Below are positions 44,516 to 57,231 of a stretch of 64,000 bases of DNA, piece after piece. The notes beneath the pieces were generated by a model, which searched no databases, was not told where the DNA came from, and was given only the letters and a program-made list of their open reading frames with translations. The position numbers and the translations under genes were made by a program. This stretch comes from Epiperipatus broadwayi (lineage: Eukaryota > Onychophora > Udeonychophora > Euonychophora > Peripatidae): contig JAQFVV010006221.1 in the NCBI GenBank assembly GCA_028023455.1, forward strand, positions 2,796,001 through 2,860,000, written 5' to 3'. Every line of letters starts with the position of its first letter. The first letter of the stretch is position 1.

Positions 44516-45638
44516 CCATTATTTAAGTAATACTTTGGGTGAAATTTAAAAATTATAATTGCAATTTGTAACGTTATAATTGACTATTAGCCTACATTGA
44601 GAACAAGTTATATTTACCTGTTTAAGGAGCTTTATTTAAAATTAGTCTTATTTAATCTATTTATTAAATTCATATTGAATATTATAAACTATAACATTAT
44701 TTTAAATTTTAAAAGAAATTTAAATAGATATATATTAATGTGTTTTTATTATTCTTTTAAATATTGACGATAGAAGTAATAATTAATTTAACAAAAAAAT
44801 TTCTTTTATTTGTCTACGTTAGGGTTTATTACCAAGGCCAACATCTTTAAGGTTTTCTAATTACAGTTCCATTTTCCAAGATGTTTTTCCATAGCATTCC
44901 TGTGATGATAGAGAATGATGTACGTCTCTACGGACATTACTACTAGACGTTGTCCAGGTATTTCTTTTTATTAAATATTACTCTTCATGCCAATATTCAA
45001 ACAATCAATGGCTTCAAATAGTTCAGCATAGTATTTGTTGATATCCACTTCATTTATTCTTACAGATATCAGATGAAGAGAGTTCATGTTTTCTTCTTTG
45101 TAATCTCCATTCAAAGTACATTATGACTTATACCAAAATCCACAGAATATTAAAAGAAGACAGGTAAAAAAAAGTGTTCTTTTTTTTTTTTCTAAATTTT
45201 TCTGTTACCTGATAACAACACATTCTTTTTTTTTGGCTCATGAATTTTTTTCATTATAATCTTAACAAAGTCTATTATTATTATTATTATTCAATATGAT
45301 AAAAGTAAAAATCAGTCATATATCACATGACCTATATTTTATTTTGAATTAACTAAATCATATATTCACTCTGCATTCACTCTAAATGTGAATTTATTTA
45401 TTAATCATAAATAATTTTTTAAAAATTTCTTTACTTATTAATATATAGACTATAGATAGATAATTCATGATGGATGTGCATGTCACAATATACATATATA
45501 TATATTGTAAGGTGTGACCCTTATATTCCTCCAGTATTTTGGCCTAATATACTTTCAAAGCATTTATTGATGGGAAAGTGTGTGTCAATTTAAGAGCACA
45601 TGTATGAAGAGTAGTTTTTTTCCACAATATTATATATA
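44516..45638. other. Unassigned; partly coding-like
   Basis: Mostly AT-rich. 44815-45165 is more complex. On the minus strand a frame without early stops includes MNSLHLISVRINEVDI, then NKYYAELFEAIDCLNIGMKS, ending TAA. No family recognised and no start or splice context; it could be a fragment of a transposon or processed gene. Confidence 0.3.
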
Positions 45639-45782
45639 TCATTAAAAGCCAGTCAACACTTAGACAACCACAATATCAATCAACAATTTCAAACTATTGT
45701 CAAGGCAACCTCCTTTTAACAATGAAGTGTTGATTGGATTTTAATGATTACTTGCAAACTCATTTAGCCTTGAACATTAATG
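45639..45782 (-). repeat. Short MITE family X, copy 4
   Basis: TCATTAAAAGCCAGTCAACA, CAATCAACAATTTCAAAC and GGCAACCTCCTTTTAACAAT, then ATGA. It abuts the LTR start of the next element and may have replaced its first bases. Confidence 0.55.
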
Positions 45783-47174
45783 AACATGTGATTTGAGAAC
45801 ACACATTTTGTAGTACATGTGGAATCATTTATTAATAAATGACCAGATTAAATTTTACAAAACAAATAATTAGATTTTAAATAAGCAAGAAATATAAGTC
45901 ACAAAATGTTTTAAAGAGTTTCCTTTTAACTGCAACTCGCCAAAAATAAAGTATTGTGTCATATTCTTGTTTAAAAAAAAAAGAGTTTTAATAGTTAAAG
46001 AGCGAATAGGAAAAGGAGGGGGGGGGATTAACTATAAGTAAGGAGTCTCTTTTTATAAATTTAAAGAAAAAATAAGAGAAAATGTAAAAATGAAAATTGA
46101 ATTAAAATGTGAAAAGAAAGCTTGTAAATTTAAATCCACTTAAAGACTGCTTGGCTAATAAATAAAAGAAAGGAAATAATATCTCTAATTATGTTAATTG
46201 AAGAGACAAAGGAAAAGGATTTAGGACTAATGTTAGATTAATCTAGGCAAGAATTTAGATTAAAACATAATGGAAAATTAATTAAAGAAATATAAATTTA
46301 TTAAATCAGTATTACAGAATGATAACTAGAAACAATAAGGAAGAAGTGTATAAAAAGTCCAAAAAATCCATTAATTAATTAATTATTATTATTATTAAGA
46401 TTAAGATTATTATAGCATTATAGTACCATCATATTATTTATTGCTAATGTGTAAAAGCTTTCAAAGAAGAGAAGATGGTGAGGGCCAGTAACATCTCCAG
46501 CATGCAGGTGTGTATACTTACATTTACTGATGATCATGCAGTCCTAGACAATAATCCAAGTGTGTGGCCAGTCTTCAATCCCAATCCTATGGAACAGAAA
46601 AAGTTCTCCATCTAGAAATTATGTTCACCTTATAACCTAAAAATTTATATATATCTCTCACTTCCATTGAAACATAGAAAATCAGCAAGAAGCAAAAGCA
46701 TTAATGGGAAAAGAAAAGGCCAACCTGTTGGTGATCAACATAGCAGGAGAAAGCAATGAATCGTGTCCCTAGAAGTGTAATGTGCAATCCACAAAAAATC
46801 CTAGGTAACTATAAACTTTATTATTCCAATTTACAGACTGAATTGTGTTCAAATGGAAGACTCTAATGAACTCTAATAGCCACCACCATAGTAATCTTTA
46901 AGTTGCTTCCATAAATTATTATATGGAGTGATATCTTAATATGTGTATATGTATCTAAATTTTATCATAATGTATTTTAATGTGTAAAGCTTTAAGTTTT
47001 TCTTAAATTCCTATTATAATAGATCTTAATGACTGTGTGTATATTTAAATTTATAATGTGTTTTATTTTAGGGTATTTTAATTATAAGTGTGTTTAAATA
47101 AATCATTTGTTTTCATAATTATTGTTTGGTCAGTTCTCTATTTATAATTGTGCCACTAATAGGTAAAATTATAA

Positions 47175-48681
47175 GGTTGTTTTACAATAGCATATTGAAA
47201 CTGCCGGAGGGCATTATTTCTATGCTGGCACACAGAAATATGCCATTTAGGTGGCCTCCGCCGCTATCGAACATTCTATTTCTAACATGTATGCCTAAAA
47301 ATAGTCCATTGATACAGGGGAGGGTACCGGCTGACTGTGTTTATTTCTATGCTAATGCACAGAAATGTGAACATTTAGCCAATCTTGCTGCAGAAGCTAT
47401 CATGTCAGCTTACAGCTCAGATTCGGGCTAAGCATTTCGGACTAGTGATAATATTTCACTTTTGTTTACAGTATTGTCTGAGGGTGGCTGGAATTACGAT
47501 TGTCGAAACTATTTTAATATTCATTATGACTACCTCCCCCTCTATCTTGCATGTTTTAAGAAGGTCTACTAACAATTATCAGCAGAGTCTCATGCTTCCC
47601 TAGCCCCCATTTCCTGCTGAAAAAATGGGCCAAGTGTAGTTAAAAGCGTGATTCCCATCAAATCATGCTCTAAGTCATGTTTCATGCGACAACAACTGCG
47701 AGCTGCTTAATCGAATAGCTGAAATAGGACAACTTGTTTTGCCGAATGTCAAAGAAAGAACAAGGATTCTTCTCTGACTGCTGGAACCGGTGGTTTATCA
47801 AACAAAACACCTTGAAGCTGCATGCCTGCTGTGTTTTTTATTTTTTGCCTGAATAGCCCAAAAAGTTGCTTTTAATTGCCATATAGATTGATGTTTTTTG
47901 AGGGGGAATTACCGTCACAACTGGGTCAATCTTTGAGTTGTTGGTGTTCCATTCTGTTAGTAATTGCAAACACCCTTCCCCCCTTTCCCCCTCTCCCAAA
48001 GTTGGACTTTGGCTTGTAAATGTTACCGTTAAATGGACAATAGATTTATTTATCAAAATAAAAACAAAACAAACCGAAAAAAAAAAACAAGAAGTAGTAG
48101 TTGATTTTTTGTTTGTCGTACAATACCGAACCGAAAATAGAAAGTGTTTAATGAGAATTAAATCAAAACAAACAAAAAATCGGTTAACTACTTTTTAAAA
48201 ATCATTGGTTTTAATCGATCCTTTTTTTTTTTTTTTCTTTTTTTTTTTTGTTTGGGGTAGCCAAAATAGATTTGATAGCCGCCGTACTATTATTTAAAAT
48301 GTGTTAAACAACAACAACCAAAAAAAAAAAATAACAAAAAAATACGTAGACAGTAAAAAAAAACAAACAAACCCTGTCCCCTTTGAAAATATAAATAATG
48401 AAAAGAACCAAAAGCCAAAAAAATGAAGTACTTTTTTTTTGTAAATTCATTTATTTGTAATTTTTTTGTTTATGCATTTGTTTATTTTTTTTTGTTTTGG
48501 TCGTGTTTAAAAAAAAATTTGATTTGATATTACTTTTATAAATGTGATAAACAAAAAAAAAAAAACCAAAGCCAACAAAAAAAAAAAGAAAAGAAACCCG
48601 GCCCCAGCAACATTATATTTATCTTTTTTTACAAACTGAGCCCACCCTCTGGTGGTTTCAACACGCTATTGTAAAACAACC
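47175..48681. mobile_element. 1507-bp DNA transposon nested in LTR, 17-bp perfect TIRs
   Basis: The ends GGTTGTTTTACAATAGC and GCTATTGTAAAACAACC are exact inverted complements. The flanks AATTATAA (47167-47174) and AATTATAG (48682-48689) match at seven of eight bases. The uninterrupted 3' LTR shows the empty site (about 53580-53600). Inside is less AT-rich sequence (47200-47800) plus A/C- and T/G-rich low-complexity tracts (48060-48600). No transposase was recognised. The 8-bp duplication fits hAT, P or related superfamilies, but the termini do not match a family I know. Confidence 0.85.
47176..47431 (+). CDS. Short ORF inside the nested transposon, unknown
   Basis: The frame is open from before the left TIR to TAA at 47429-47431, giving about 80 residues within the element. 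Segments include LPEGIISMLAHRNM, FRWPPPLS, QGRVPADCVYFYANAQK and LANLAAEAIMSAYS. It spans two partly similar DNA stretches (TTATTTCTATGCT...CACAGAAAT at 47216 and 47340). I recognise no domain. It may be a remnant of a transposase N terminus or chance. Confidence 0.25.
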
Positions 48682-49609
48682 AATTATAGTTAAGTTACAT
48701 TTAATTATAAGTGTTGAGCAAGTGTATTAAAGTTTTCTTTGTTTTTCCCACAACTGAGAAATGAGCTAGCTTGGAACATATCAAGTGCTAAATTGTATAC
48801 TTCTTGTCTGGGCATGCTGATTATATAACTTATGATTGGCTGGTGCCTGAGGTTTTACCTCAAAATAAATAAAAATGCTTTGGATGTCAGGGTTCGAATT
48901 TATCAGCCAATGAGTTGTATAGCCTGGAAATATGGCTGCAGGTTATACTTTGTATAGCCTTAGTCTGGTTATAGGTGCCATTGGTCTCATCCACTTTTGG
49001 TATTAGACTTTCTCCACTTGAAGGGCTGATCTGCTGCAATAGTGAAAGTGCAGCCGGAGTTAAGAGTGAGATTTTAATTTAAATAATCATGGTGATTTTC
49101 CTCCACCCAGTGCAATTGGCTTTCCAACATGGGTATTGAAGCACCACAAATTACCAAGATAATTATAAACACAATTAAAGTAAAAAATTAAGAAAATCTG
49201 AAACTAAAGTTTAAATAAATTCTAAATTATAACTTATAATAACCACATTCCACTCTTTTGACACTTTGAAGCAAAATATATTTAAAAAATAAAGAAGGAA
49301 AGAGGAAGAGAAGTTATTGAAGATTATATTATAAATGCTAAATTGTGTTATTATAGACATGAAAGTGGTAAGCAGTGTAGGAAAAGAAGGGACCAAAGCA
49401 AACAAATTATAGTAAATGTAAATAAAAGGGGAGAGATAATTATTTTATGCAGATTAGGGGTATTAATGATAAAGTGGAGATCAGAAAGGACTAAAAGGTT
49501 GGAGGTGGTCATATGCTTTGTTTGAGTAAGTTATATAAAATAAAAATAAGTAAAATAAGTGAAATAAAAAATTTATATTATAAAGAAAACTAGAAATTAT
49601 TAATGCTCA

Positions 49610-50780
49610 CCAGGGTAAAAACAAAAATAGAGGTCCATAGTAAAGAAGAAAAACTGAGCAGAGAGAAAAGAGAAGCAAGTGAAGAGATAGAAAAAGGAAA
49701 TATAGCTATGGATAAGATAACAGAAATGCTGAGAAAAGAAATAGAACAGTGAAGATTAGAAACTAGAATATCACAATAAAAGGATAGGGATATATTAGAT
49801 AACATAAGATGAAGTATAGATGAAATAGCTAGGAGAGTAGACAAATTAGAAGAGATGAAAGTGAAAAGGGAAGGAATAGATATATGTAAATCAGCAGAAG
49901 TTAGTACAGTAAAATTATAAAGTGAAGAGGGTACAGAAGAAGGGGGAAGTAAGAAGGTCAAAGTAAGAAGGTCATAAAAATAGATAGTGTGAAAGAGAAA
50001 AGCATAGACATGAACGCATATGAAAATGGCTCGAACATGGTAAACCAATTTTTAAAAATAAAAGTATTTTCAGGGTATGCAGGGGAAGCCCTGATGAAAC
50101 ACATTAGAAGTTTGGAATGCTATTTCACATTGAAAAAATTAAATGAAGAAGCCAGGGTCACTATAGCTTGCAGTCATATATACGGTGGTGCTCAATTCTG
50201 TTGGAACTCACTATTCTCAAAGCCAGCAACATTCGGAGAAAAAGAAATCATTACTGATGAGCTATTGGGGTGATAGTATCAGGAAAACATTAAGCACTGG
50301 GTGGCATAAGACAAATGGTAGCCTGGTAGCCTGAGAAACCATTTACCACATTTTCCCACCGACAAGTGGTGAAATTAAGGTCAATCATGGCAAACCCTCT
50401 CTATCTGAACAGCAAATTGTACAGATGATAAGACAGAGTTTTCCCCATAACATGAAACAGATGCTAATTGAGGCAGATCCAAAAGACCATAGAGCAGATG
50501 GCCAAGCTATTAAGGAAATTTAATGATGCTAGACCAATGAATGAAAACAAGAAAAGGGAATTCAAGCCTGGGGAAATGGAAAAAAGGATAACATTATGAA
50601 TATCAACTATGAGGATGAGTGGAATAAGAGGGGTAGGATTGGAGAATCTGGTAGTCTCAAAAGAAAGGAGGATAAGGGATATGCTTGGTGGGAAACAGAA
50701 GCGAACCATCTGGAACACCAAGCCAGGCCACAGAGTAGGTCACAATTTTCTGGTGCGAACAGATGTATAAAAATCTAAAA
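49610..50780 (+). pseudogene. gag polyprotein remnant of the second LTR element
   Basis: The upstream part (49610-49970) is Lys/Glu-rich and coiled-coil-like (EEKLSREKREASEEIEKGN) with several stops. 49989-50273 is an open stretch with VFSGYAGEALMKHIRSLECY, then FTLKKLNEEARVTIACSHIY and GGAQFCWNSLF, a capsid N-terminal pattern matching Ty3/gypsy gag; the WW position seen at 35474 is CW here. Further fragments (50596-50778) are basic and Arg-rich at the end, consistent with a nucleocapsid-like tail, but no CCHC zinc knuckle is visible. Non-functional. Confidence 0.6.
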
Positions 50781-51660
50781 GAGCCACCTAACAAATGGTA
50801 GGAAAATTACAATGAAATATAAATAAATTTTGTCCATGGATGAAATGAGAATGGAAATAACACTAATTAAATAAAAAAAAATTTTTTTAAATGTAACAAA
50901 ATAAATAAATAAAAATTTTTTTGGAGATTTTTGTTAGAGTCCACATATAAAAATAAATAAATGAATAATATATAGAATAATGTTTTGGGAGTTGATATGT
51001 GATAGTAAAAATGAATAAATAAAATAAAAGAGTTTTTTTGTTGAGAAGTAATAATGGAAGCAAAATAAAGGAAAGCAATTTTTCTAGAATCCATGTATGT
51101 TAATAAAAGCAATGTAAATAAATGATTTAAAAATATTTTGATAACTACTATAGAATACAAGTTAAATAAATAAAATAAACAGAAGCTAGTATAAAGAATA
51201 AGTGAAACTTTAAAATAAACAAATGAATAAATAACATTTAGTATAAGCCTTGAGTATTGAGGAATTATGTGGAAAAGAAGGGGGGATGGAGTGAAAAAGT
51301 GGAGATTGAGAAAAGTATATGAAGTGCAGGTAGTCACACTGTATGGAAATAGAACCTGTAACAGACTAAACAGGGCGATAGTTCTCAGGTCCTCATCCAG
51401 AAGAGTAATTCCTGGGCCCATTCAAATTTGGCTGGGTGAAATAGTCCCCAATTCTTATCTAAAATATGCCCACAAGTTGCAAGTCTGTTCTTGGGGGAAA
51501 ATCCCCACATATCATAATAAATATTATCAATAGTATAAGCTGAATAGGTCAGTTGAGGAATCCTGCCATTTGCAGTGACCCCATTTTCACTTTTTAGGAT
51601 GCACACCCATTAGAGACATGGGCTCATTCAAATGACTGGTAGAGAAAACCCAGCATAGAA
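50781..51660. other. Internal region of the gag-only LTR element
   Basis: 50860-51250 is AAATAAATAA-rich. 51260-51600 is more complex but has no recognisable pol motif. Confidence 0.4.
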
Positions 51661-51667
51661 AGTAAAG

Positions 51668-51757
51668 TTTTATATATATATATATATATATATATAACTT
51701 TATATATAAAACTATATATATAACTATGTATATATATATATATATATATATATACAT
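51668..51757. repeat. (AT)n microsatellite
   Basis: AT tracts broken by short ACTTTATATATAAAACT segments. Confidence 0.85.
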
Positions 51758-52071
51758 AAGTTGGTTATAAGCCAGAAAAATTCTGTAACTGCTACATTCA
51801 AACCCCGGTACATGTCAGATAGAGGTATCTTGCTCCTCATGGTCATCACACAAAAACCAACATTAAATACAGCCTGGAAAAAAGAATAGTTAAAAAAGGC
51901 CACTCTCTGTACTTTATCCATCTTAGAAATTCTAAAACTCATTTGATAGAAAAGTTGCATGTAAATAAATAAAAGTTAGAATCTGTTACATGTAAGAAAA
52001 AAAGTGTTAATCAAAGGGAAGTATAAATAAATTATTAGAGATAAAATAGGTCAAAGTGAAGTATTTTAACT

Positions 52072-52168
52072 CTCAAATTGGTGGTCGAGAGGTCAGCGTG
52101 GCTGCCTTGCACTTGCAGGCAGTTGCCCGGGTTGCGGGTTCGCATCCCGGCCGATGCTATGACACTTA
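52072..52168 (+). mobile_element. tRNA-derived SINE near the polypurine tract
   Basis: TTGGTGGTCGAGAGGTCAGC, GTGGCTGCCTTGCACTTGCA, B box GGTTCGCATCCC and tail GATGCTATGACACTT with poly-A. It lies just upstream of the 3' LTR; its poly-A runs into the purine tract. Confidence 0.8.
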
Positions 52169-52187
52169 AAAAAAAAATGGGGAGGAG

Positions 52188-54022
52188 TGTGGATGTACCA
52201 CTAAAGAACATGTGATTTGAGAACACACATTTTGTAGTACATATGGAATCATTTATTAATAAATGATCAGATTAAATTTTACAAAACAAATAATTAAATT
52301 TGAAATAAGCAAGAAATATAAGTCACAAAATGTTTTAAAGAGTTTCCTTTTAAATGCAACTGGCCAAGAATAAAGCATTGCATCATCTTATTCTTTAAAA
52401 AAAAAAGTTTTAATAGTTAAAGAGTGAGTAGGAAAAGAGGGGGGGTAACTACAAATAAGGAGTTAAAACTAGCTCTCTTTTTATAAATTTAAAAAAAAAA
52501 AAAAGAGAAAGTGTAAAAATGAAAATTGAATTAAAATATAAAAAGAAATCTTGTAAATTTAAATCCACTTAAAGATTGTTTGGTTGATAAACAAAAGAAA
52601 GGAAATAATAATTCTAATTACATTAATTGAAGAGAGAAAGGAAAAGAATTCAGGATTGTATCTTATCAGAATGTTAGATTAATCTAAGCAAGAATTTAGC
52701 TTAAAATAGAATGGAAAATTAATTAAAGAAATAGAAATTAATTAAATCAGATCAGAGAATGATAACTAGAAAACAATAAGGAAGAAGTGGATAAAAAAAC
52801 CAAGAAATCCATTCGTTAATTATTATTAAGATTAAGATTATTATAGATTATAGTACTGTCATATTTGTTACTGCTATTGTGTAAGACCTTTCAAAGAAGA
52901 GAATATGGCAAGGGCCATTAATGTCTCCAGCATGTGGACATGTATACTTACATTTACCAGTGAGTAACTTAGCATCATGCAGTGTTAGACAGTAATCAAA
53001 GTGTGTGGCCAGTCTTCAATCCCAGTCCTATGGAACAGGAAGTTCTCCATCTAGAAATCATGTTCACCTTATAATCTGAAAATTCACATATATCTCTCAC
53101 TTCCATTGAAATTTGGAAAACCAGCCAGAAGCAAAAACATTAGTGGGAAAAGGAAAGGCCAACTGGTTGGTGATCAACATAGCAGGAGAAAGCAATGAAT
53201 CATGTCCTTAGAAGTGTAATGTGCAATCAGCAAAAATCCTAGGTAACTATAAACTTTATTATTCCAATTTAAAGACTGAATCATGATATAATAAAAAACT
53301 CTAATGAACTCTAATAGCCACAGCCATAGTTGCTTCTATAAATTATTACATGGTTACATCTTAATACATGTGTGTGTATCTAAATTTTATCATATTTTAA
53401 TATGTGTAAAGCTTTAAGTTTTTTTCTGAATTCCTATTATAATAGATCTTAATGTATGTGTGTGTATTTAAATTTATAATGTGTTTTATTTTAGGGTGTT
53501 TTAATTATAAGTGTGTTTAAATAAGTCGTTTGCATAATTATTGTTTGGTCAGGTCTCTTTTTATAATTGCACCACTAATAGGTAAATTTATAGTTACGTT
53601 ACATTTAATTATAAGTGTTGAGCAAGTGTTTTGAAAGTTTTCTTTGTCTTTCCCACAACTGAGAAATGAGCTAGCTTGGAACATATCAAGTGCTAAATTG
53701 TATACCTGTTCCTGGGCATGATGATTATATAACTTATGATTGGCTGGTGCCTGAGGTTTAACCTCAAAACAAATAAAAATGCTTTGGATGGCAGGGGTTT
53801 GAATTTAGCAGCCAAGAAGTTCTATAGCCTGGAAATGTGGTCGCAGGTTATACCATGTATAGCCTCGATCTGATTATAGGTGTCGTTGGTCTCATTCACC
53901 TTCGGTATTAGACTTCTCCACTTGAAAGACCAGTCTGCTGCAATAGTGAAAGTGCAGCCAGAGTTAAGATTGAGATTTTAATTTATATAATCATAGTGAT
54001 TTTCTTCCACCCAGTGCAATAT
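52188..54022 (+). repeat. 3' LTR of the gag-only element
   Basis: Collinear with 45784-49126 but lacking the 47175-48681 insert, so it gives the empty site. Ends CCACCCAGTGCAAT followed by ATATAAATA. Confidence 0.7.
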
Positions 54023-54174
54023 ATAAATATATATAATATAGAGAACATACCAATAGCTCAAATAAGCTCTTAATTGATAAGTGCAGTAAGAGAGAATATT
54101 TAAATTTTTTATCCAGAACATTCTTATCTCCAGACCAATTAATTGTTTTCGAGCTTATGGCTCACCTCAGTGAA

Positions 54175-54193
54175 TATATATATATATATATAT
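54175..54193. repeat. (TA)n microsatellite at RTE 3' tail
   Basis: TA dinucleotides directly next to the 3' tail of RTE copy 2. Confidence 0.8.
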
Positions 54194-54239
54194 CATTATC
54201 AACCATTATCAATCCACTGCAGGATGAAGGTCTCTCCAA

Positions 54240-57172
54240 GTTTAATCTATCTTCTCCGATCTTTAGCTTCTCTTCTCCACATCACCCCTGCACACTTTCT
54301 TATTTCATCCATCCATCTCACATGTGGTCTCTTTCTGGGTCTTTTAAATCTCTTGGAATCCAATTTAAAATTTCAATTGTCCATCTATTATCATCTCTTC
54401 TAGCAATATGTCCAGCCCAACTCCACTTCAATCTTTTAATTTTTTCAATGAGGTCAGTAACACCTGTTTGTTCTCTTACCCATACATTGCGTTTTTGATC
54501 TCTTCTTCTTATTCCCAACATACATCTCTCCATACTTCTTTGAGTGGTCTGAAGTCTCTGTATTGCTCTTCTATTGAGTGTCCAAGTCTCAGATCCATAA
54601 TAAGAACTGGTAAAACACATTTGTTAAAAAACTTCCTTTTCAAACACATAGGCATATTTCCTTTTAGTATCAAGTTATTTCTACCAAAAGCACTCCAACC
54701 AAGTTTAATTCTATGATTAATTTCCTCCATTATGTTTCCATCTGTATTAATAATCTGACCAAGGTATTTGTAACTGTTAACTTCTTCTAATTCATCATAA
54801 TCAATCTTTATTTTCATATTTTGAGCAAATCGATTAAACATTACTTTAGTCTTTTTAACATTTATCTTTAGTCCTACTTTCCTACTTTCATCTGATAACT
54901 CCTGCAACATTTCCTGCAGCTCTGAAACATTATTTGCAAAAACAACTACATCATCTGCAAAATATAAATGACTTAAATAATCTCCATTTACTTTCACTCC
55001 TTTAGTTTCCCATTTTAAATGACCAAATACTTTTTGCAGCACTGCTGTAAAAAGTTTTGGAGATATGGAGTCACCTTATCTTACACCTTTCTCAATGTTG
55101 ACTTTCCCAGTATCATTATGTAATCTAATTGTTGCTGTTGCATTTTTATAAATATTTGTTAAAATATGGCAATATCCTGGATCTATACCTTGATGATCCA
55201 ATGCTTTAATCACTGAAGAAATGTTTATAGAATCAAATGCCTTTTCATAATCTACAAATCCAAAACATAATGACATCTCATATTCATTTGTCCTTTCTAT
55301 AATTTCTCTCAGTATCTGAATATGATCTACTGTATTAAAACCACTTTTAAATCCAGCTTGTTCTCTTGGTTGGCGGAAATCCAATGTTCTCTGTAGACGA
55401 GTTGTAATTATCTTGGTAAAATTTTTATATAAAACTGATAAAAGTATGATAGGTCTGTAATTTCTAATGTCTTCTTTATCACCTTTTTTAAATATTAATA
55501 TTATTACTGCATTCTTCCAATCATCTGGTACATCTTTATCATTTAGACATTTGGTATATAAATTTGCTAAAAAAAAATTCTGTTTCTTCACCTGCTTCTT
55601 TTAATATATCAATTATAATTCCATCATTACCTGGAGCTTTTCCTTTCTTCATACATTTAATTGCATTTCTCACTTCTTCATTTAAAATTCTGGGCAATTC
55701 GGAAGATGTAATAGATATAGGACGTACTTGTTCTTTATTACTATATAATTCTTGATAAAAAATTTCTACCAATTTCATGATGTCATCTCTCTTTTTAGTA
55801 ATAATTCCATCTTTTTTTCTCATTGCAGATATAAGTTTCCTACCAATACCAAAATGTTGTTTTACATTCTTAAGATTTTTATTTTCTTCTACAGCTTTTC
55901 TCGCTAGTTCACAGTTATACTTTCTTATATCATTTTCAACTCTTTTCCACACCATTTTACAAAATTCGAGATATTCAATTCTTTTTAATGCATCATTTTT
56001 GTATATCTTCATATTTCTTCTTTTCTTCATAAATTCTCTAGTCTCAGTAGAAATTTTATTGGTCAATTGCTGCTATTGGTCAATTGCTGCTTTTTTCTAC
56101 CAGCTATCTTTGTTGCAGTTTTTAAAAGTGTATCAGTTATTTTCATATTAATTTCATTCAAATCTGAATCATTTTCAAAACCTACTAATACTTGAAACCG
56201 ATTTGTAAGTTCTAATTTAAATTCATTAGAATGTTTCTGAAGATTAGGAATATCAACTGTAAATATTGTTTTTCTTAACAATTTTTGTCTTTCTAGTTTT
56301 ACATTAACACGTATCTTGCACCTTACTAATCGATGATCACTTCCTGTGTTAAATCTATTAAGAACATTACAATCTTGAAATATATATTTCCTGTTAGTCA
56401 AAATATAATCCAATTCTGCTGTACCTTCATTTGGATGCTTCCATGTCCATTTTCTTTTAACATTTTTCTCAAAAAAAAGAATTCATAATATAAAGTTTTT
56501 CTTTTTCTGCAAACTCCACAAGTTTATGTCCTCTCTCATTTCTATTACCATACCAAAATTACCTACAGCACTTTCATCTCTCATTTGTTTACCAATTCTA
56601 GAATTAAAGTCTCCCATAACAATTTTAAAATGTTGTTTACTCTGATCAAAAGCCTTTTGTACATCCATATAAAAATCTTCTATTACTTCATCACTATGAG
56701 AACTTGTTGGGGCATAAACCTGAATTATCTGCATTTGGTATCTGCTATTAAGTTGTATAACTAATCTTGCCACTCTGTCTGATACACCATCAATCTCCAC
56801 AATATTGTTCTTCCATTTTTTATTTATAATGAATCCTACTCCACTTGTATTTCCAATATTTGTGCCTTTATAATAAAATATATGTCCACTTTTTAAATCA
56901 ATTGTCTCTTCACCTTTTCTTCTAACTTCACCAAGTCCAATAATATCCCATTTAATATAAGACAGTTCTTCTTCTAATTCTTGCAATCTTCCTTCACTTG
57001 AAAGTGATCTGCAATTGTAAGTACCTAAATAAAAGGTTGTCATCAAATGGCAACCTGGGTCCACAATCAGGGGATTCTTAGCACCCTCTGCCTTTGGCCA
57101 CCAACTGCTGCTTTGGTTGGTGACTTTACAGCCTCCTGGGAATAAGGGCCATGCTTTATTTTTATCTGTCAT
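54240..57172 (-). pseudogene. RTE endonuclease-reverse transcriptase pseudogene (copy 2)
   Basis: Same order as copy 1. MTDKNKAWPLFPGGCKV opens a 229-codon frame (57172-56483) with LGTYNCRSLSSEGR, WDIIGLGEVRRKGE (the usual C of LCEVR is G here), VYAPTSSHSDEVIEDFYMDV and VMGDFNSRIG, so most endonuclease motifs are readable. It is then broken by a frameshift near 56550. SDHRLVRCK follows near 56330, and a 16-bp tandem duplication (TTGGTCAATTGCTGC) near 56065. The RT has EQAGFKSGFNTVDHIQ and FGFVDYEKAFDSI. A stop replaces Gln after GVR (about 55076), before GDSISPKLF. The catalytic YFADD is present. Another frameshift near 54600 precedes the C terminus. Confidence 0.87.
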
Positions 57173-57231
57173 AATTGTATATATGTATTGGAAAACTATT
57201 TATCATTTACACAAACATTCATTCTGCCTTA

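Larger units (their letters stand above)
45784..49126 (+). repeat. 5' LTR, interrupted by a DNA transposon
   Basis: GAACATGTGATTTGAGAACA through to CCACCCAGTGCAAT, matching the right copy. Without the nested element (47175-48681) the length is about 1.83 kb, as in the 3' LTR. The extreme 5' end is unclear because family X sequence abuts it. Confidence 0.7.
45784..54022 (+). mobile_element. Non-autonomous LTR element with gag only
   Basis: Two collinear direct repeats (45784-49126 including a nested element, and 52188-54022) flank about 3.1 kb. After the left repeat comes TGGCTTTCCAACATGGG, a plausible primer-binding site starting TGG. Before the right repeat is AAAAAAAATGGGGAGGAG, a plausible polypurine tract. 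The inside has gag remnants and no reverse transcriptase, RNase H or integrase that I can find. Target duplication not identified. Confidence 0.7.

Noticed and set aside
45782-45786. GAACA as target duplication of the gag-only LTR element
   Set aside because: The same bases precede the right LTR, so they are part of the repeat or internal sequence, and the bases after the right LTR do not match.
49590-50048. 152-codon minus-strand frame rich in Ser/Leu/Phe
   Set aside because: It is the antisense shadow of a Lys/Glu-rich gag region, and shows the periodic hydrophobic bias such shadows give.
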